DNA of 11,151 nucleotides from Planctomycetota bacterium (GCA_022447405.1 JAKVCE010000044.1:1-11151); one strand, 5' to 3'. Positions 1-6,431 are shown, counted from the stretch's first letter. Translations and numbers: made by a program. The notes: generated from the letters alone by a model not told the origin.

Positions 1-724
1 AGACATCCACGCGACCGTCCCCGTCCCAGTCTCCGGTCGCGACGCCCGTGTGCGAGCCGAGGCCAGAGAGGTCGAAGCCCTCGACGCGGACCGACTTGTC
101 ATTGAGCTGCGCGAAGCGCGCGACGCCCTCGCCTCCGCGGTTCTCCAAGACGTAGAGGCCGCCCCAGAACTCGCCGCCGATGAGGTCCATGTCGCCGTCA
201 CCGTCCCAGTCGATCGGAGCGACGTTGGTCGCCTGTCCGTACTCCAAGGGATCGCCGAGCGGGTCCAGGAGCTCAGCTCGCTCTGCCCATCCCTCCTCCG
301 TCGCGAGGTAGTAGTAGAGCTTGCTCGGCCAGGAGCCGGAGAGGAGGTCCTCGCGCCCGTCACCGTTGAGGTCCACGAACTGCGGACCGAAACCAACACA
401 TCAGCCAGTGGGGACCTTGAGCTTGGACTTCTGGACCTTGGCCCAGACGTGCTCACCGAGCTCGGGCTTACCAAGCTCTGCGCTGTTCGGGTACACCCGC
501 AGGTTGCCCTTCCCGAACTGCCCCACGAGCAGGTCGAGGGTCCCGTCGCCATCCCAGTCACGCATCATCGGCGCTGCGTGGCCCGTGTCTACGTCGATGG
601 GTTCGCCGTCCACGCGAACGAGCCGGGGCTTCGAGAGCGCGCTGGTCTCGTCGCTCGGGTGGGGTCGCTCCGGAGATTGGCTCCAAGCGGGCGCGGCGCA
701 GAGGATGAGGGTCGCTGCGAACAT
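1..724 (-). CDS. Exported FG-GAP/VCBS repeat protein with one in-frame UGA; candidate selenoprotein (3' end beyond window)
   Basis: An ATG at 724 opens a frame that stays open to the left edge except for a TGA at 403-401. Before it are 107 residues: a signal peptide (cleavage likely after WSQ at about 16) and a first FG-GAP motif, DWDGDGTLD (56-64). The same frame resumes after the TGA with Cys109 and gives three more motifs: DLNGDGRED (118-126), DWDGDGDMD (172-180) and DWDGDGRVD (232-240). FG-GAP repeats bind calcium and build beta-propellers, usually outside the cytoplasm. Conserved coding on both sides of the TGA suggests recoding as selenocysteine (residue 108, giving Sec-Cys), though a recent nonsense mutation or sequencing error would look similar. 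A simple gene call would stop at 401 and report a 107-aa fragment. The gene starts 56 bp after the membrane-protein stop and is probably co-transcribed with it. Ligand and role are unknown. Confidence 0.72.
370..403 (-). promoter_or_regulatory. UGA codon plus SECIS-like stem-loop
   Basis: Reading the minus strand, TGA is at 403-401. After a 12-nt spacer, the 19-nt segment GGTCCGCAGTTCGTGGACC (388-370) can fold into a seven-pair stem with one G-U pair and a five-base loop, AGTTC. The apical loop begins 19 nt after the UGA and has a G as its second base. Known bacterial SECIS elements lie inside the coding sequence just after the UGA; the E. coli fdhF upper stem-loop has a similar spacing. The fold was made by eye. 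GC-rich coding DNA forms such hairpins by chance, so this supports recoding without proving it. Confidence 0.45.
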
Positions 725-780
725 GACTTGGATTCTAGGCGATGTGTTGCTGGCGCAGCAGGGAGGGCTGCGTCCTGCGC

Positions 781-1812
781 CTATCCACGCACCATCGCAG
801 CGAACTCGTCGTCTTCCCCGAGGGGGTAGCGCGGGCCGCCGGGACCGCCGATCGACTCCTTCCAGGGGTCGGGCTTGGCGATGGGTCGGACGAGCTCGCG
901 GCTGACATGGACAGCGGCGTAGTAGCGCGCGCCCCGCGTGAGGTGTCGCATGGCGACGGCGAATCGTCCGATCGCGAAGATGATGAGGAGCGTCGCGAGC
1001 CCGGTCTCTGGGCTGAGGTCTCCGCCGAAGCTCCTGAGGGCCTGACCGCACGCGTAGACCACGATGAGATCAACGCAGAACAGCAGGACGAGCGGCCGGA
1101 GGGTGCAGATCGGGTTGCGGAAGATCGTCGCGATGGTGCACAGGCCAGCCCACAGCGCTGACTTCGTGTCGTGCAGCGCCAAGCGCGTGCGCGAGTAGAG
1201 GCTCCACGAGGAGACGAGGGCGAAGAGCAGCGCGTAGAGCCCGTCTTGGACCCAAGCGAGGTTGCGGACCGTCGCCTCTGAGTCGAGGGTCTCGAGGGAG
1301 ACGTAGTCGCCGTCCGGGACGCCCATCAGGCCGCCGAGCACGAAGCGCTCCCAAGGCGTCTCGTAGACGACCCAGCCGAGCGCAGCGAGGAGGAGCATCT
1401 GAATGAACATCAAGCGCAGGAAGCGCCAGAAGAAGCGCGCGCTCCCGCCGAAGAAGCGGCGCAGAGAGCGACCCTCTGTCCGCTCCAGGGCGATCTGCAG
1501 CCAGCCGCCGCCTGTGAAGGCGCCGAAGAGGAGCGCGATGAAGGCGAGGATCGCGCCCAGCCCCGCGGCGTACTCAGAGGCCGCGCTCATGGACGCGCCG
1601 TGATCGATGCGGAAGTTGGCGCCGAGGTCGTTCAGGAGCGTGCCCGGGGCGTAGCGGTTCTGGAGCGCTCCGGACATCCAGTCGAACCAGCCCATGGCGA
1701 CGGTCAGGGCGAGGAGCTCGAAGATGAGCCAGCAGCTCACCCAGACAGCGGTGCGGCCGACCGCGCCGTTCAGGGCGCGGACTGTGATCGGGGTCTTGGT
1801 CGCTTCGCTCAT
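781..1812 (-). CDS. Six-helix integral membrane protein of unknown function
   Basis: The product is 343 aa and I do not recognise its family with confidence. About six hydrophobic segments are visible at roughly 22-42, 82-108, 133-152, 186-205, 237-258 and 269-288. An Arg/Phe-rich cytoplasmic-type stretch lies at 111-135, and the C-terminal tail (about 310-343) is polar and rich in Pro, Gly and Asp/Glu. No catalytic motif is evident. I chose the ATG at 1812, one base after the TGA of the M1 peptidase gene (1816-1814), which suggests translational coupling. A GTG at 1821 would add three residues and overlap the peptidase end. The tight link points to shared expression with the secreted peptidase, perhaps in envelope protein or peptide handling; that is inference only. 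Confidence 0.85.
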   Translation of the reverse strand: MSEATKTPITVRALNGAVGRTAVWVSCWLIFELLALTVAMGWFDWMSGALQNRYAPGTLLNDLGANFRIDHGASMSAASEYAAGLGAILAFIALLFGAFTGGGWLQIALERTEGRSLRRFFGGSARFFWRFLRLMFIQMLLLAALGWVVYETPWERFVLGGLMGVPDGDYVSLETLDSEATVRNLAWVQDGLYALLFALVSSWSLYSRTRLALHDTKSALWAGLCTIATIFRNPICTLRPLVLLFCVDLIVVYACGQALRSFGGDLSPETGLATLLIIFAIGRFAVAMRHLTRGARYYAAVHVSRELVRPIAKPDPWKESIGGPGGPRYPLGEDDEFAAMVRG

Positions 1813-1813
1813 C

Positions 1814-4201
1814 TCAACCACCCACGCTCATGTACCAGAGCATCATGTGCTCCCACTGCGAGAGGACGCGCTCGGACCAGCGCAGCGCGGTGACCTCGTC
1901 GGCCTTCGCGTGCCACTGGTTGTCCGACATGTCCGTGTCGATCCAGTAGTTGGAGTCCGGGTCGAGGACGACGGAGGCGACCTTCGTCTCGGACTCGAAG
2001 GACATCCGGAACCAGTTGTCGTTGAGCTGCTGTGCGCGGGTCCAGACGCCGCGCTCTGTGCTGCCGTCCTCGTAGGTGACCTCCCAGGGGAGCGGGATGC
2101 AGAACTCACCCTTCTGCGACAGGAGGATCGAGACCTCCCAAGGGGGTGAGCTCTCCTCGGCCTCCCCTCCGGAGCCCTCCTCTCCTTGCTCGCCTGCGTA
2201 CACCACATCGGCATTGGGCGCCTCGCCTGCAGCGAGCTCCTTGAAGGGGCCGTTGCCTTCCTGGAACCAGCCCGCGGGCTTGGAGGCGCGCGACTGCGAG
2301 ACCGTCACGCCCCAGTCGGTCTGCTTCACCGAGCGGAAGGCGTCCTCGAGGAACCACTGGCAGTCCAAGCCGGCCCCCTCTTGGAAGGCGGCGAAGAAGT
2401 CGTCCGTGTAGGGGTGCCGGTTGCGCCAGAGCTTGGAGTAGTGACGCATGCCGCGCAGGAAGGCCTCGTTCCCGACGAGCCCCTTGAGGCTGCGCAGGAG
2501 CACGGCTGTGCGCGGGTAGGAGTTTGAGCGGTAGGTGAGGCCGTCGCGGTAGACCCATGCGTGCTTGTCCACCGGGTCCCCGGCGGGCTGACGCAGGAAG
2601 CTGCCGCGGTCGCTCCAGCGCGGGTCGTCGAGCGCCCGCTGGAAGGTGAGCCAGGGCTGATCGCGCCAGAAGTTCAGGAAGCCAGAGGAGCGCAAGGGCT
2701 TAAGCGCCGGATAGCCGTCGATCTCCCAGCGCCTGCCGAGCGCCCAGTCGCCGACCTTGCCCCCCGCGGGCACACCAGTCATCCGGCGGCCGTCGACGAA
2801 GATCCGCGAGTACTCCGTCGTCCTGCGCTGCGGGCCGTACTCGCGCCAGAGGACCTCCGAGTCGGTGTAGGAGTTGAAGCCCTCGTCCAGCCACGCGGCC
2901 TCAAACTCATTGTTGCCGACGAGCCCGTACCAGAACTGGTGCCCGGCCTCGTGGACGGTGACCGACTCTGGCACATACATGTCGGGCGTCGTGCCGAGCT
3001 TGGTTCCGCAGGTGAAGATCGTCGGGTACTCCATCCCGCCCGCGGCCCTGCCGCCCCAGGCCGGGTCGATGACGGTCACCTCTTCGTACGGGTACTCGCC
3101 GAACCAGAGCCCGTAGAAGAAGAGCGCCGCCTCGGTCGCCCGGATGTGCCGGTCCGCCTGCTCAGCGCGCTCAGGCTGAATCAGGAGCTTCACGTTGACG
3201 TCTCGGAGCTCGAGCTCGACGTCTGGGCCGAAGGCCGCTCGCGCGATCTCGACCTCCTCCGGGTGCTTCGCCGCCCACTCCTCGTAGGTGAACTTGTGCT
3301 CTTTGACCACAAACTTGGGGTCCGCGGTCCAGGTGAAGTTGTGGATCATCGGCATGTGGCCGAGGTGATCCTCAGTCTCCCGGTCTTCCTTGCTGGGGGC
3401 CTCGTAGTAGACCTCGATGCGGTCCTGGCCCTTCTCCTCGTAAGTGGGGTCAGCGATGCCCGACCCGCCCACGCGCAGCACGCCGTCGGAGCCCAAGTAT
3501 TCACGCGGCAGGTCCAGCGTGACGCGGTAGTAGCCGAAGTCCGCGTAGAACTCCGTGGAGCGGTGGAACTCGTGGCAGTTCCAGGTGTCCCCTTCGAGCA
3601 CGCCGAGCTTCGGATACCAGTGTGCGTTGAGGTAGAAGTCGCCCTTGTATCCGGTGCGCCGCCTGACGCGCGGCAGCTGCGACTCCCACTCGAGCTCGAT
3701 GGTGATCGTCTGCCCGCTCTTCACAGGCCTCGGCAGGTCGACCGAGAACACGGTGCGGTCGTCGTTCTGGACGTAGCTCTCCTCGGGAGAGGCCGGCGTG
3801 TCAGGCAGCCTGTAGCGGAAGGTGTCGATCACGCTCGCGCCGTCGACCTTGAGCTCGCGCACCCACTGCCAACCCCACTCGTCGGACACCGTCGTGTCGC
3901 GCAGCTTGCCGCCCGACTCGATCAGGTGCGTGGAGCGGTTGTTCGAGAAGGCGTTCAGGTAGGCGTGGAACCAGAGCTCGGTCGCCGTCTCGCCGCTGCG
4001 GTTCGTCCAAGTGATCGTCTCCGAAGCTCGGAGGTACTTGGCGTCGTTGTCGAGCACCGCCCGGATGTCGTAGGTCACGAAGTTGGACCTGTCATCCATG
4101 GCCTCCTCAGGGGGGGGCACGATATCCTGTGCAGCGGCGGGGGCGACCCAAAGGAGGGCCGCTGCGAGGCTTGTGGAGGCTCTTCTGAGGGGGCTCTTCA
4201 T
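1814..4201 (-). CDS. Secreted M1-family (gluzincin) metallopeptidase
   Basis: The 795-aa product starts at the ATG at 4201, chosen because it places a classic signal peptide at the N-terminus (basic KSPLRR, hydrophobic AAALLWVA, cleavage near AAAQ at about 25). In-frame starts at 4216 and a GTG at 4333 would add implausible leaders. The zinc site is complete: HEAGH at 417-421 and the third ligand Glu440 in WLDEGF, giving HExxH-x18-E. GGMEY at 388-392 is the counterpart of the M1 GAMEN substrate-binding motif, with Glu391 as the exopeptidase glutamate. Tyr562, in SNSYPRTAVLL, is the likely transition-state tyrosine. The C-terminal domain (about 690-757) is beta-rich, with WEVTYEDGS and VVLDPDSNYWID. 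By family it removes N-terminal residues from peptides, here probably in the periplasm or at the surface. Natural substrates cannot be read from the sequence. Confidence 0.93.
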   Translation of the reverse strand: MKSPLRRASTSLAAALLWVAPAAAQDIVPPPEEAMDDRSNFVTYDIRAVLDNDAKYLRASETITWTNRSGETATELWFHAYLNAFSNNRSTHLIESGGKLRDTTVSDEWGWQWVRELKVDGASVIDTFRYRLPDTPASPEESYVQNDDRTVFSVDLPRPVKSGQTITIELEWESQLPRVRRRTGYKGDFYLNAHWYPKLGVLEGDTWNCHEFHRSTEFYADFGYYRVTLDLPREYLGSDGVLRVGGSGIADPTYEEKGQDRIEVYYEAPSKEDRETEDHLGHMPMIHNFTWTADPKFVVKEHKFTYEEWAAKHPEEVEIARAAFGPDVELELRDVNVKLLIQPERAEQADRHIRATEAALFFYGLWFGEYPYEEVTVIDPAWGGRAAGGMEYPTIFTCGTKLGTTPDMYVPESVTVHEAGHQFWYGLVGNNEFEAAWLDEGFNSYTDSEVLWREYGPQRRTTEYSRIFVDGRRMTGVPAGGKVGDWALGRRWEIDGYPALKPLRSSGFLNFWRDQPWLTFQRALDDPRWSDRGSFLRQPAGDPVDKHAWVYRDGLTYRSNSYPRTAVLLRSLKGLVGNEAFLRGMRHYSKLWRNRHPYTDDFFAAFQEGAGLDCQWFLEDAFRSVKQTDWGVTVSQSRASKPAGWFQEGNGPFKELAAGEAPNADVVYAGEQGEEGSGGEAEESSPPWEVSILLSQKGEFCIPLPWEVTYEDGSTERGVWTRAQQLNDNWFRMSFESETKVASVVLDPDSNYWIDTDMSDNQWHAKADEVTALRWSERVLSQWEHMMLWYMSVGG

Positions 4202-4275
4202 GGACTCAATCAGCATTGAGGCGCGCCATGATGCGCCCACACGGGCTATCTCGCAAGAACAACTGCCGTAAACCT

Positions 4276-4325
4276 TTACAGGGCTTGAGGTTGGGAGCGA
4301 AGGGAGCGTCCTGATCTCCCTGTAA
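4276..4325. repeat. Spaced inverted repeat TTACAGGG / CCCTGTAA
   Basis: TTACAGGG at 4276-4283 is mirrored exactly by CCCTGTAA at 4318-4325, with 34 bp between the arms. The spacer carries GGGAG at 4293-4297 and AGGGAG at 4301-4306, which can pair with the CTCCC/CTCCCT next to the right arm. It may be a pair of operator half-sites or a large hairpin in the peptidase leader. Eight-base arms at this spacing can occur by chance. Confidence 0.35.
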
Positions 4326-4454
4326 GAGCTCACCGCAGGAGGCTCGCTGAGACCGGCGCCATAACCCCCTATTTTTCAATGCCTTAGCGCCTTCGCGCTC
4401 TTTCGGGCCGGCGCGGCAAAAAGCCTGCCGATTTCTCCTCATCCGCGCTGCCCA

Positions 4455-4473
4455 CAGGCCGATAACGGGCCTG
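4455..4473 (+). promoter_or_regulatory. Putative sigma-28 (FliA) -10 element upstream of flgM
   Basis: GCCGATAA at 4458-4465 is an exact match to the enterobacterial FliA -10 consensus and would put the transcription start near 4471, about 33 nt before the flgM ATG. flgM is a classic FliA target, and fliA lies nearby in this window. The -35 position (about 4439-4446, TCATCCGC) matches the TAAAGTTT consensus poorly. The octamer also sits inside the palindrome CAGGCC-GATAACG-GGCCTG (4455-4473), so it could instead be a protein-binding site. Confidence 0.4.
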
Positions 4474-4503
4474 GAGACCCCGAACCCTCCACGGAGGGAC
4501 AAC

Positions 4504-4812
4504 ATGCACATCCGCAACGAAAACACCCGCCCCAGCGACGAAGCCGCTCGGACGAAGCCCCACGAGATCGACCTCACCAAGTCGAACCGTGAAGGCATCG
4601 AAGAGACGGTCGACCGCTCCCGCCAGGCCGACAGCGTGGACCTCTCCAAGGCAGCTCAAGCTGCTGAGGAGCACGTCGGGCCTGAGGGATCGCGTGAGAC
4701 CTCTGAAGAGCGCGCCCTGCGCCTCGACGCCCTGCGTGCCGAGGTGGAGGCTGGCACCCTGAACTCGCCCGAGCGCGTTCAGAAGGCCGCCGAGAAGCTC
4801 CTCGGGGACTGA
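4504..4812 (+). CDS. flgM: FlgM-like anti-sigma-28 factor
   Basis: The 102-aa protein is small and acidic, as expected for FlgM. The N-terminal half is polar and probably disordered, which in known FlgM allows export through the flagellar channel. DSVDLSKAA (43-51) resembles the region that begins the sigma-binding part of FlgM. The C-terminal helices (about 68-100, RLDALRAEVEAGTLNSPERV onward) match the usual pattern of a regulatory helix, a Gly-rich turn and a last helix ending in AEKLL. It should bind the FliA encoded at 7383-6649 and block late flagellar transcription until hook completion. GGAGG at 4493-4497 is an excellent ribosome-binding site six bases before the ATG. The gene is monocistronic, faces the flagellar operon and ends just before a strong hairpin. 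Confidence 0.85.
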   Translation: MHIRNENTRPSDEAARTKPHEIDLTKSNREGIEETVDRSRQADSVDLSKAAQAAEEHVGPEGSRETSEERALRLDALRAEVEAGTLNSPERVQKAAEKLLGD

Positions 4813-4864
4813 CGGGCACAAGAGAGTCCCAGCTCCGCCACCGCAACGGAGCATGGGTATAGAT

Positions 4865-4900
4865 GAAGGCAGCGACTCATCGCCGGGTCGCTGCCTTCTT
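4865..4900 (+). terminator. Rho-independent-type terminator of flgM
   Basis: A perfect 12-bp stem pairs GAAGGCAGCGAC (4865-4876) with GTCGCTGCCTTC (4887-4898) around a 10-nt loop, 52 bp after the flgM stop. Only a weak T-rich run follows (TTGTGT). It may also act on the opposite strand as a backstop for the flagellar operon. Confidence 0.75.
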
Positions 4901-4933
4901 GTGTAGGTGCAGAGCGCTGGGAGCTAAATAGAG

Positions 4934-4969
4934 AGCGGCCGGAAAGAGCGAGAGCTCTCTCCGGCCGCT
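4934..4969 (-). terminator. Terminator of the flagellar operon
   Basis: AGCGGCCGG (4934-4942) pairs with CCGGCCGCT (4961-4969), and the inner bases extend this to a 16-position stem with one mismatch and a GAGA loop (4950-4953). It starts 16 bp past the stop of the last lipoprotein gene on the minus strand and is followed there by CTCTCTATTTAG, a modest T-rich tail. Together with the neighbouring hairpin it separates two convergent units. Confidence 0.7.
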
Positions 4970-4985
4970 GTGCTGAGTCGAGCCC

Positions 4986-5612
4986 CTAGAGCAGCTGCGA
5001 GAGCTGCCAGGCGGCGAAGCGCGCGAAGCGACGTGGGGAGAGCAGCGCGAGGTCTGAGGGCTCTGAGCCCCTGTACTCCGCATCGCTCGCGTCCGTCGCC
5101 CAGATCAAGAGGCTGTCACGGACGCTCGCGTCCGAGGCGTCCAAGTGAACCGAGCCAGACCAGATCGCGGCGCCGGTCTCGCACGCCACGAGGTCGAGCT
5201 GGACCGCTAGGCGCTGGGGCGCGAAGAACTGTGCGTCCGCGAGCGTCCCGACAAAGACCGCGTCGAGCTGGTAGCGCTTCGCGAGCGCGATGATCGTGCG
5301 CGGGTCATACCAGCCGCGACGATAAGGGTCGCTGCCGGGGATCTCCGCGAGGTCGCCCTGGCCGAGGTGGACCACCTCGAAGGGCGTCGTGCGGGAGAGC
5401 TCACCGAGGAAGCCTGACTGCACCGGCTCGCTCTGCTCGCTCCAGACCTCCTGACCCACGAGGGGCAAGAGCCCGACGCGGTGGAGGTCATAGCTCTCGA
5501 AGTCCGTCACGACGCGGGCCGTGGCGAAGAGCTGTGCGTCCTCCCTCGTCGGAGCGCTCGTGCACGCCGCGAGGGCGCAACACAACGCGAGGGTCGCGAG
5601 GCGAGCTCTCAC
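4986..5612 (-). CDS. CsgG/LpoB-like lipoprotein, last gene of the flagellar operon
   Basis: The 208-aa product has a lipoprotein signal peptide: MRARLAT, a hydrophobic core and the lipobox LAAC, with Cys17 as the lipidated residue and Thr-Ser after it. The mature part resembles the alpha/beta fold shared by CsgG, LpoB and the TolB N-terminal domain: a first strand RVGLLPL (45-51), a helix and strand ending FEVVHLGQGDL, a helix-strand YQLDAVFVGTLAD, then a strand run ending in CETGAAIWSGSVHLD. The resemblance is by pattern only. The start is a GTG at 5612 that overlaps the preceding stop as GTGA. Vibrio FlgO/FlgP/FlgT show that outer-membrane lipoproteins and TolB-like folds can be flagellar ring accessories, so an envelope role in the flagellum is plausible but inferred. 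Confidence 0.82.
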   Translation of the reverse strand: MRARLATLALCCALAACTSAPTREDAQLFATARVVTDFESYDLHRVGLLPLVGQEVWSEQSEPVQSGFLGELSRTTPFEVVHLGQGDLAEIPGSDPYRRGWYDPRTIIALAKRYQLDAVFVGTLADAQFFAPQRLAVQLDLVACETGAAIWSGSVHLDASDASVRDSLLIWATDASDAEYRGSEPSDLALLSPRRFARFAAWQLSQLL

Positions 5613-6223
5613 TGCTTCGCCCCTTGGGTGGTGCCCGTAGAGGGAGCGGTCTGGGACTGCTCGCCCTCCACAAGAGCCTTCACCTGTATGCGCTCGATGC
5701 TCTCCTCGAGGAGGATGCGCTCCGCCTCAAGGCGCGCGATCTGCGCCGTGGTGAGGCGCTCGGCGAGGTCTGTGTTCTCGCGCTTCAGGCGGCTGATCTC
5801 TGTCTGGCGCGCGGCGGCGGTGCCGTTCGCTTGGCCCAAGTCCGTCTCGAGGGCGGTGATCTTGGCGCTCAAGGTGTCGATCGTCGCGTTGAGCCCCATG
5901 ACCTCACGCGCCAAGGAGTCACGCTCATCGACGACCTCTTGGTAGCGCTCGAGGAGGAACATCCGCGAGCCCTGCGGCTCTGCGTCGCTCTCGTGCGTCG
6001 GCCAGCTGCTCCAGGTGACCTCACCAGGGCTCGCCGGCTCGATGACGCCCTCGAAGGAGCGCTGCTCCCACGCGGGGGTCGCAGGCGCCCAGGGCTCGGG
6101 CTCGACGGTGACCTCGTGGGTCGTCGTGCTGACGGCTTCGGTGGTCGCGTCCTCTTCAACCGGCGGCAAGGAGCAGGCGGCGAAGAGAGCGAAGGCGGGA
6201 AGGGTGCGTAGAAGTGAGTTCAT
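5609..6223 (-). CDS. Coiled-coil lipoprotein in the flagellar operon
   Basis: The 204-aa product begins at the ATG at 6223, preceded by GGGAGG with a seven-base gap. The signal peptide MNSLLRTLPAFALFAAC ends in a lipobox (LFAAC, Cys17). A Pro/Thr/Glu-rich linker (about 18-85) leads to a long heptad-like helix (about 88-182) with many Leu, Glu, Arg and Lys, predicted as a coiled coil. The tail (183-204) is Gln/Thr-rich and disordered-looking. No catalytic motif is present. The gene overlaps the CxCGE gene by ATGA and the next lipoprotein gene by GTGA, so all three should be made together. The linker and coil suggest a periplasmic spacer or scaffold tethered to a membrane, possibly partnering the adjacent lipoprotein. 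Confidence 0.85.
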   Translation of the reverse strand: MNSLLRTLPAFALFAACSLPPVEEDATTEAVSTTTHEVTVEPEPWAPATPAWEQRSFEGVIEPASPGEVTWSSWPTHESDAEPQGSRMFLLERYQEVVDERDSLAREVMGLNATIDTLSAKITALETDLGQANGTAAARQTEISRLKRENTDLAERLTTAQIARLEAERILLEESIERIQVKALVEGEQSQTAPSTGTTQGAKQ

Positions 6224-6414
6224 GAGGTGGCCTCCCTCGAGGGGTACTCGAGTTCGATGACAGTGGTTTCTCCGCAAGCGCAGGTGACTTCGATGGCCTG
6301 CACTCGCCCCCCGGCCTCGTGGACCTTGACGCCCGCTTCTTCGCAGGGCGCGCTGGGGTTCTCCGCGGCCTCTGCGAGCCGCGCGTCTCCTCTCTTGATG
6401 ATCGTGGGGTTCAT
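6220..6414 (-). CDS. 64-aa CxCGE protein
   Basis: This small cytoplasmic-looking protein has no signal peptide. It has Cys24 and a CACGE motif (Cys45, Cys47, Gly48, Glu49) inside IEVTCACGETTVIELEY (41-57), which resembles one knuckle of a zinc ribbon within a beta-hairpin. I chose the ATG at 6414 because AGAGGAG lies 10 bases upstream; a TTG at 6435 is the alternative. Its stop overlaps the lipoprotein ATG as ATGA, which strongly supports it as a real gene. Three cysteines could bind a metal in a dimer or with a partner. I do not know its function. The position between fliA and the lipoprotein genes suggests a flagellum-linked role. Confidence 0.78.
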   Translation of the reverse strand: MNPTIIKRGDARLAEAAENPSAPCEEAGVKVHEAGGRVQAIEVTCACGETTVIELEYPSREATS

Positions 6415-6431
6415 GGTGTCGTCTCCTCTCT

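Larger units (their letters stand above)
4202..4503. other. Divergent intergenic region between the M1 peptidase gene and flgM
   Basis: This 302-bp stretch separates two genes read in opposite directions and so must hold the start signals for both. It contains an inverted repeat at 4276-4325, a sigma-28-like -10 octamer at 4458-4465 inside a short palindrome, and the flgM ribosome-binding site GGAGG at 4493-4497. I find no convincing sigma-70-type promoter for the peptidase gene and no credible small ORF. Confidence 0.7.

Noticed and set aside
401..403. UGA reassigned as Gly or Trp throughout the genome
   Set aside because: Several genes in this window end cleanly in TGA with overlapping starts (ATGA/GTGA) or nearby starts, so UGA works as a stop here.
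401..413. Frameshift in the C-run near the premature stop of the FG-GAP gene
   Set aside because: A base-by-base reading of the minus strand shows the same frame before and after the TGA, with FGPQFVDLNGDG continuing in phase. No indel is needed; the only anomaly is the TGA.
753..780. Hairpin just after the membrane-protein gene as a terminator
   Set aside because: CGCAGC/GCTGCG gives only six pairs and no T-run follows on the minus strand. It may be incidental, and the FG-GAP gene is more likely co-transcribed.
50..829. 259-aa open frame on the plus strand opposite the FG-GAP gene
   Set aside because: It runs antisense to four FG-GAP motifs and the signal peptide, and across the intergenic gap into the end of the membrane-protein gene. 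Its own translation shows no domain.
1600..1893. Plus-strand open frame overlapping the peptidase/membrane-protein joint
   Set aside because: It is antisense to two well-supported genes and shows no ribosome-binding site or domain.
2561..4219. 552-aa open frame on the plus strand opposite the M1 peptidase gene
   Set aside because: It is a shadow caused by high GC at third positions. The minus strand encodes a complete M1 peptidase with all zinc ligands, while the plus frame is a monotonous Val/Leu/Arg/Glu sequence with no recognisable domain.
4240..4280. Sigma-70-type promoter (TTTACG with a weak GATAGC) for the peptidase gene
   Set aside because: Both hexamers fit poorly and similar pairs are expected by chance in 300 bp. 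I could not support a specific site.
4427..4434. GCCGATTT as a second sigma-28 -10 box
   Set aside because: It matches six of eight bases and has no TAAA-like element about 15 bp upstream. The exact octamer at 4458 is closer to flgM.
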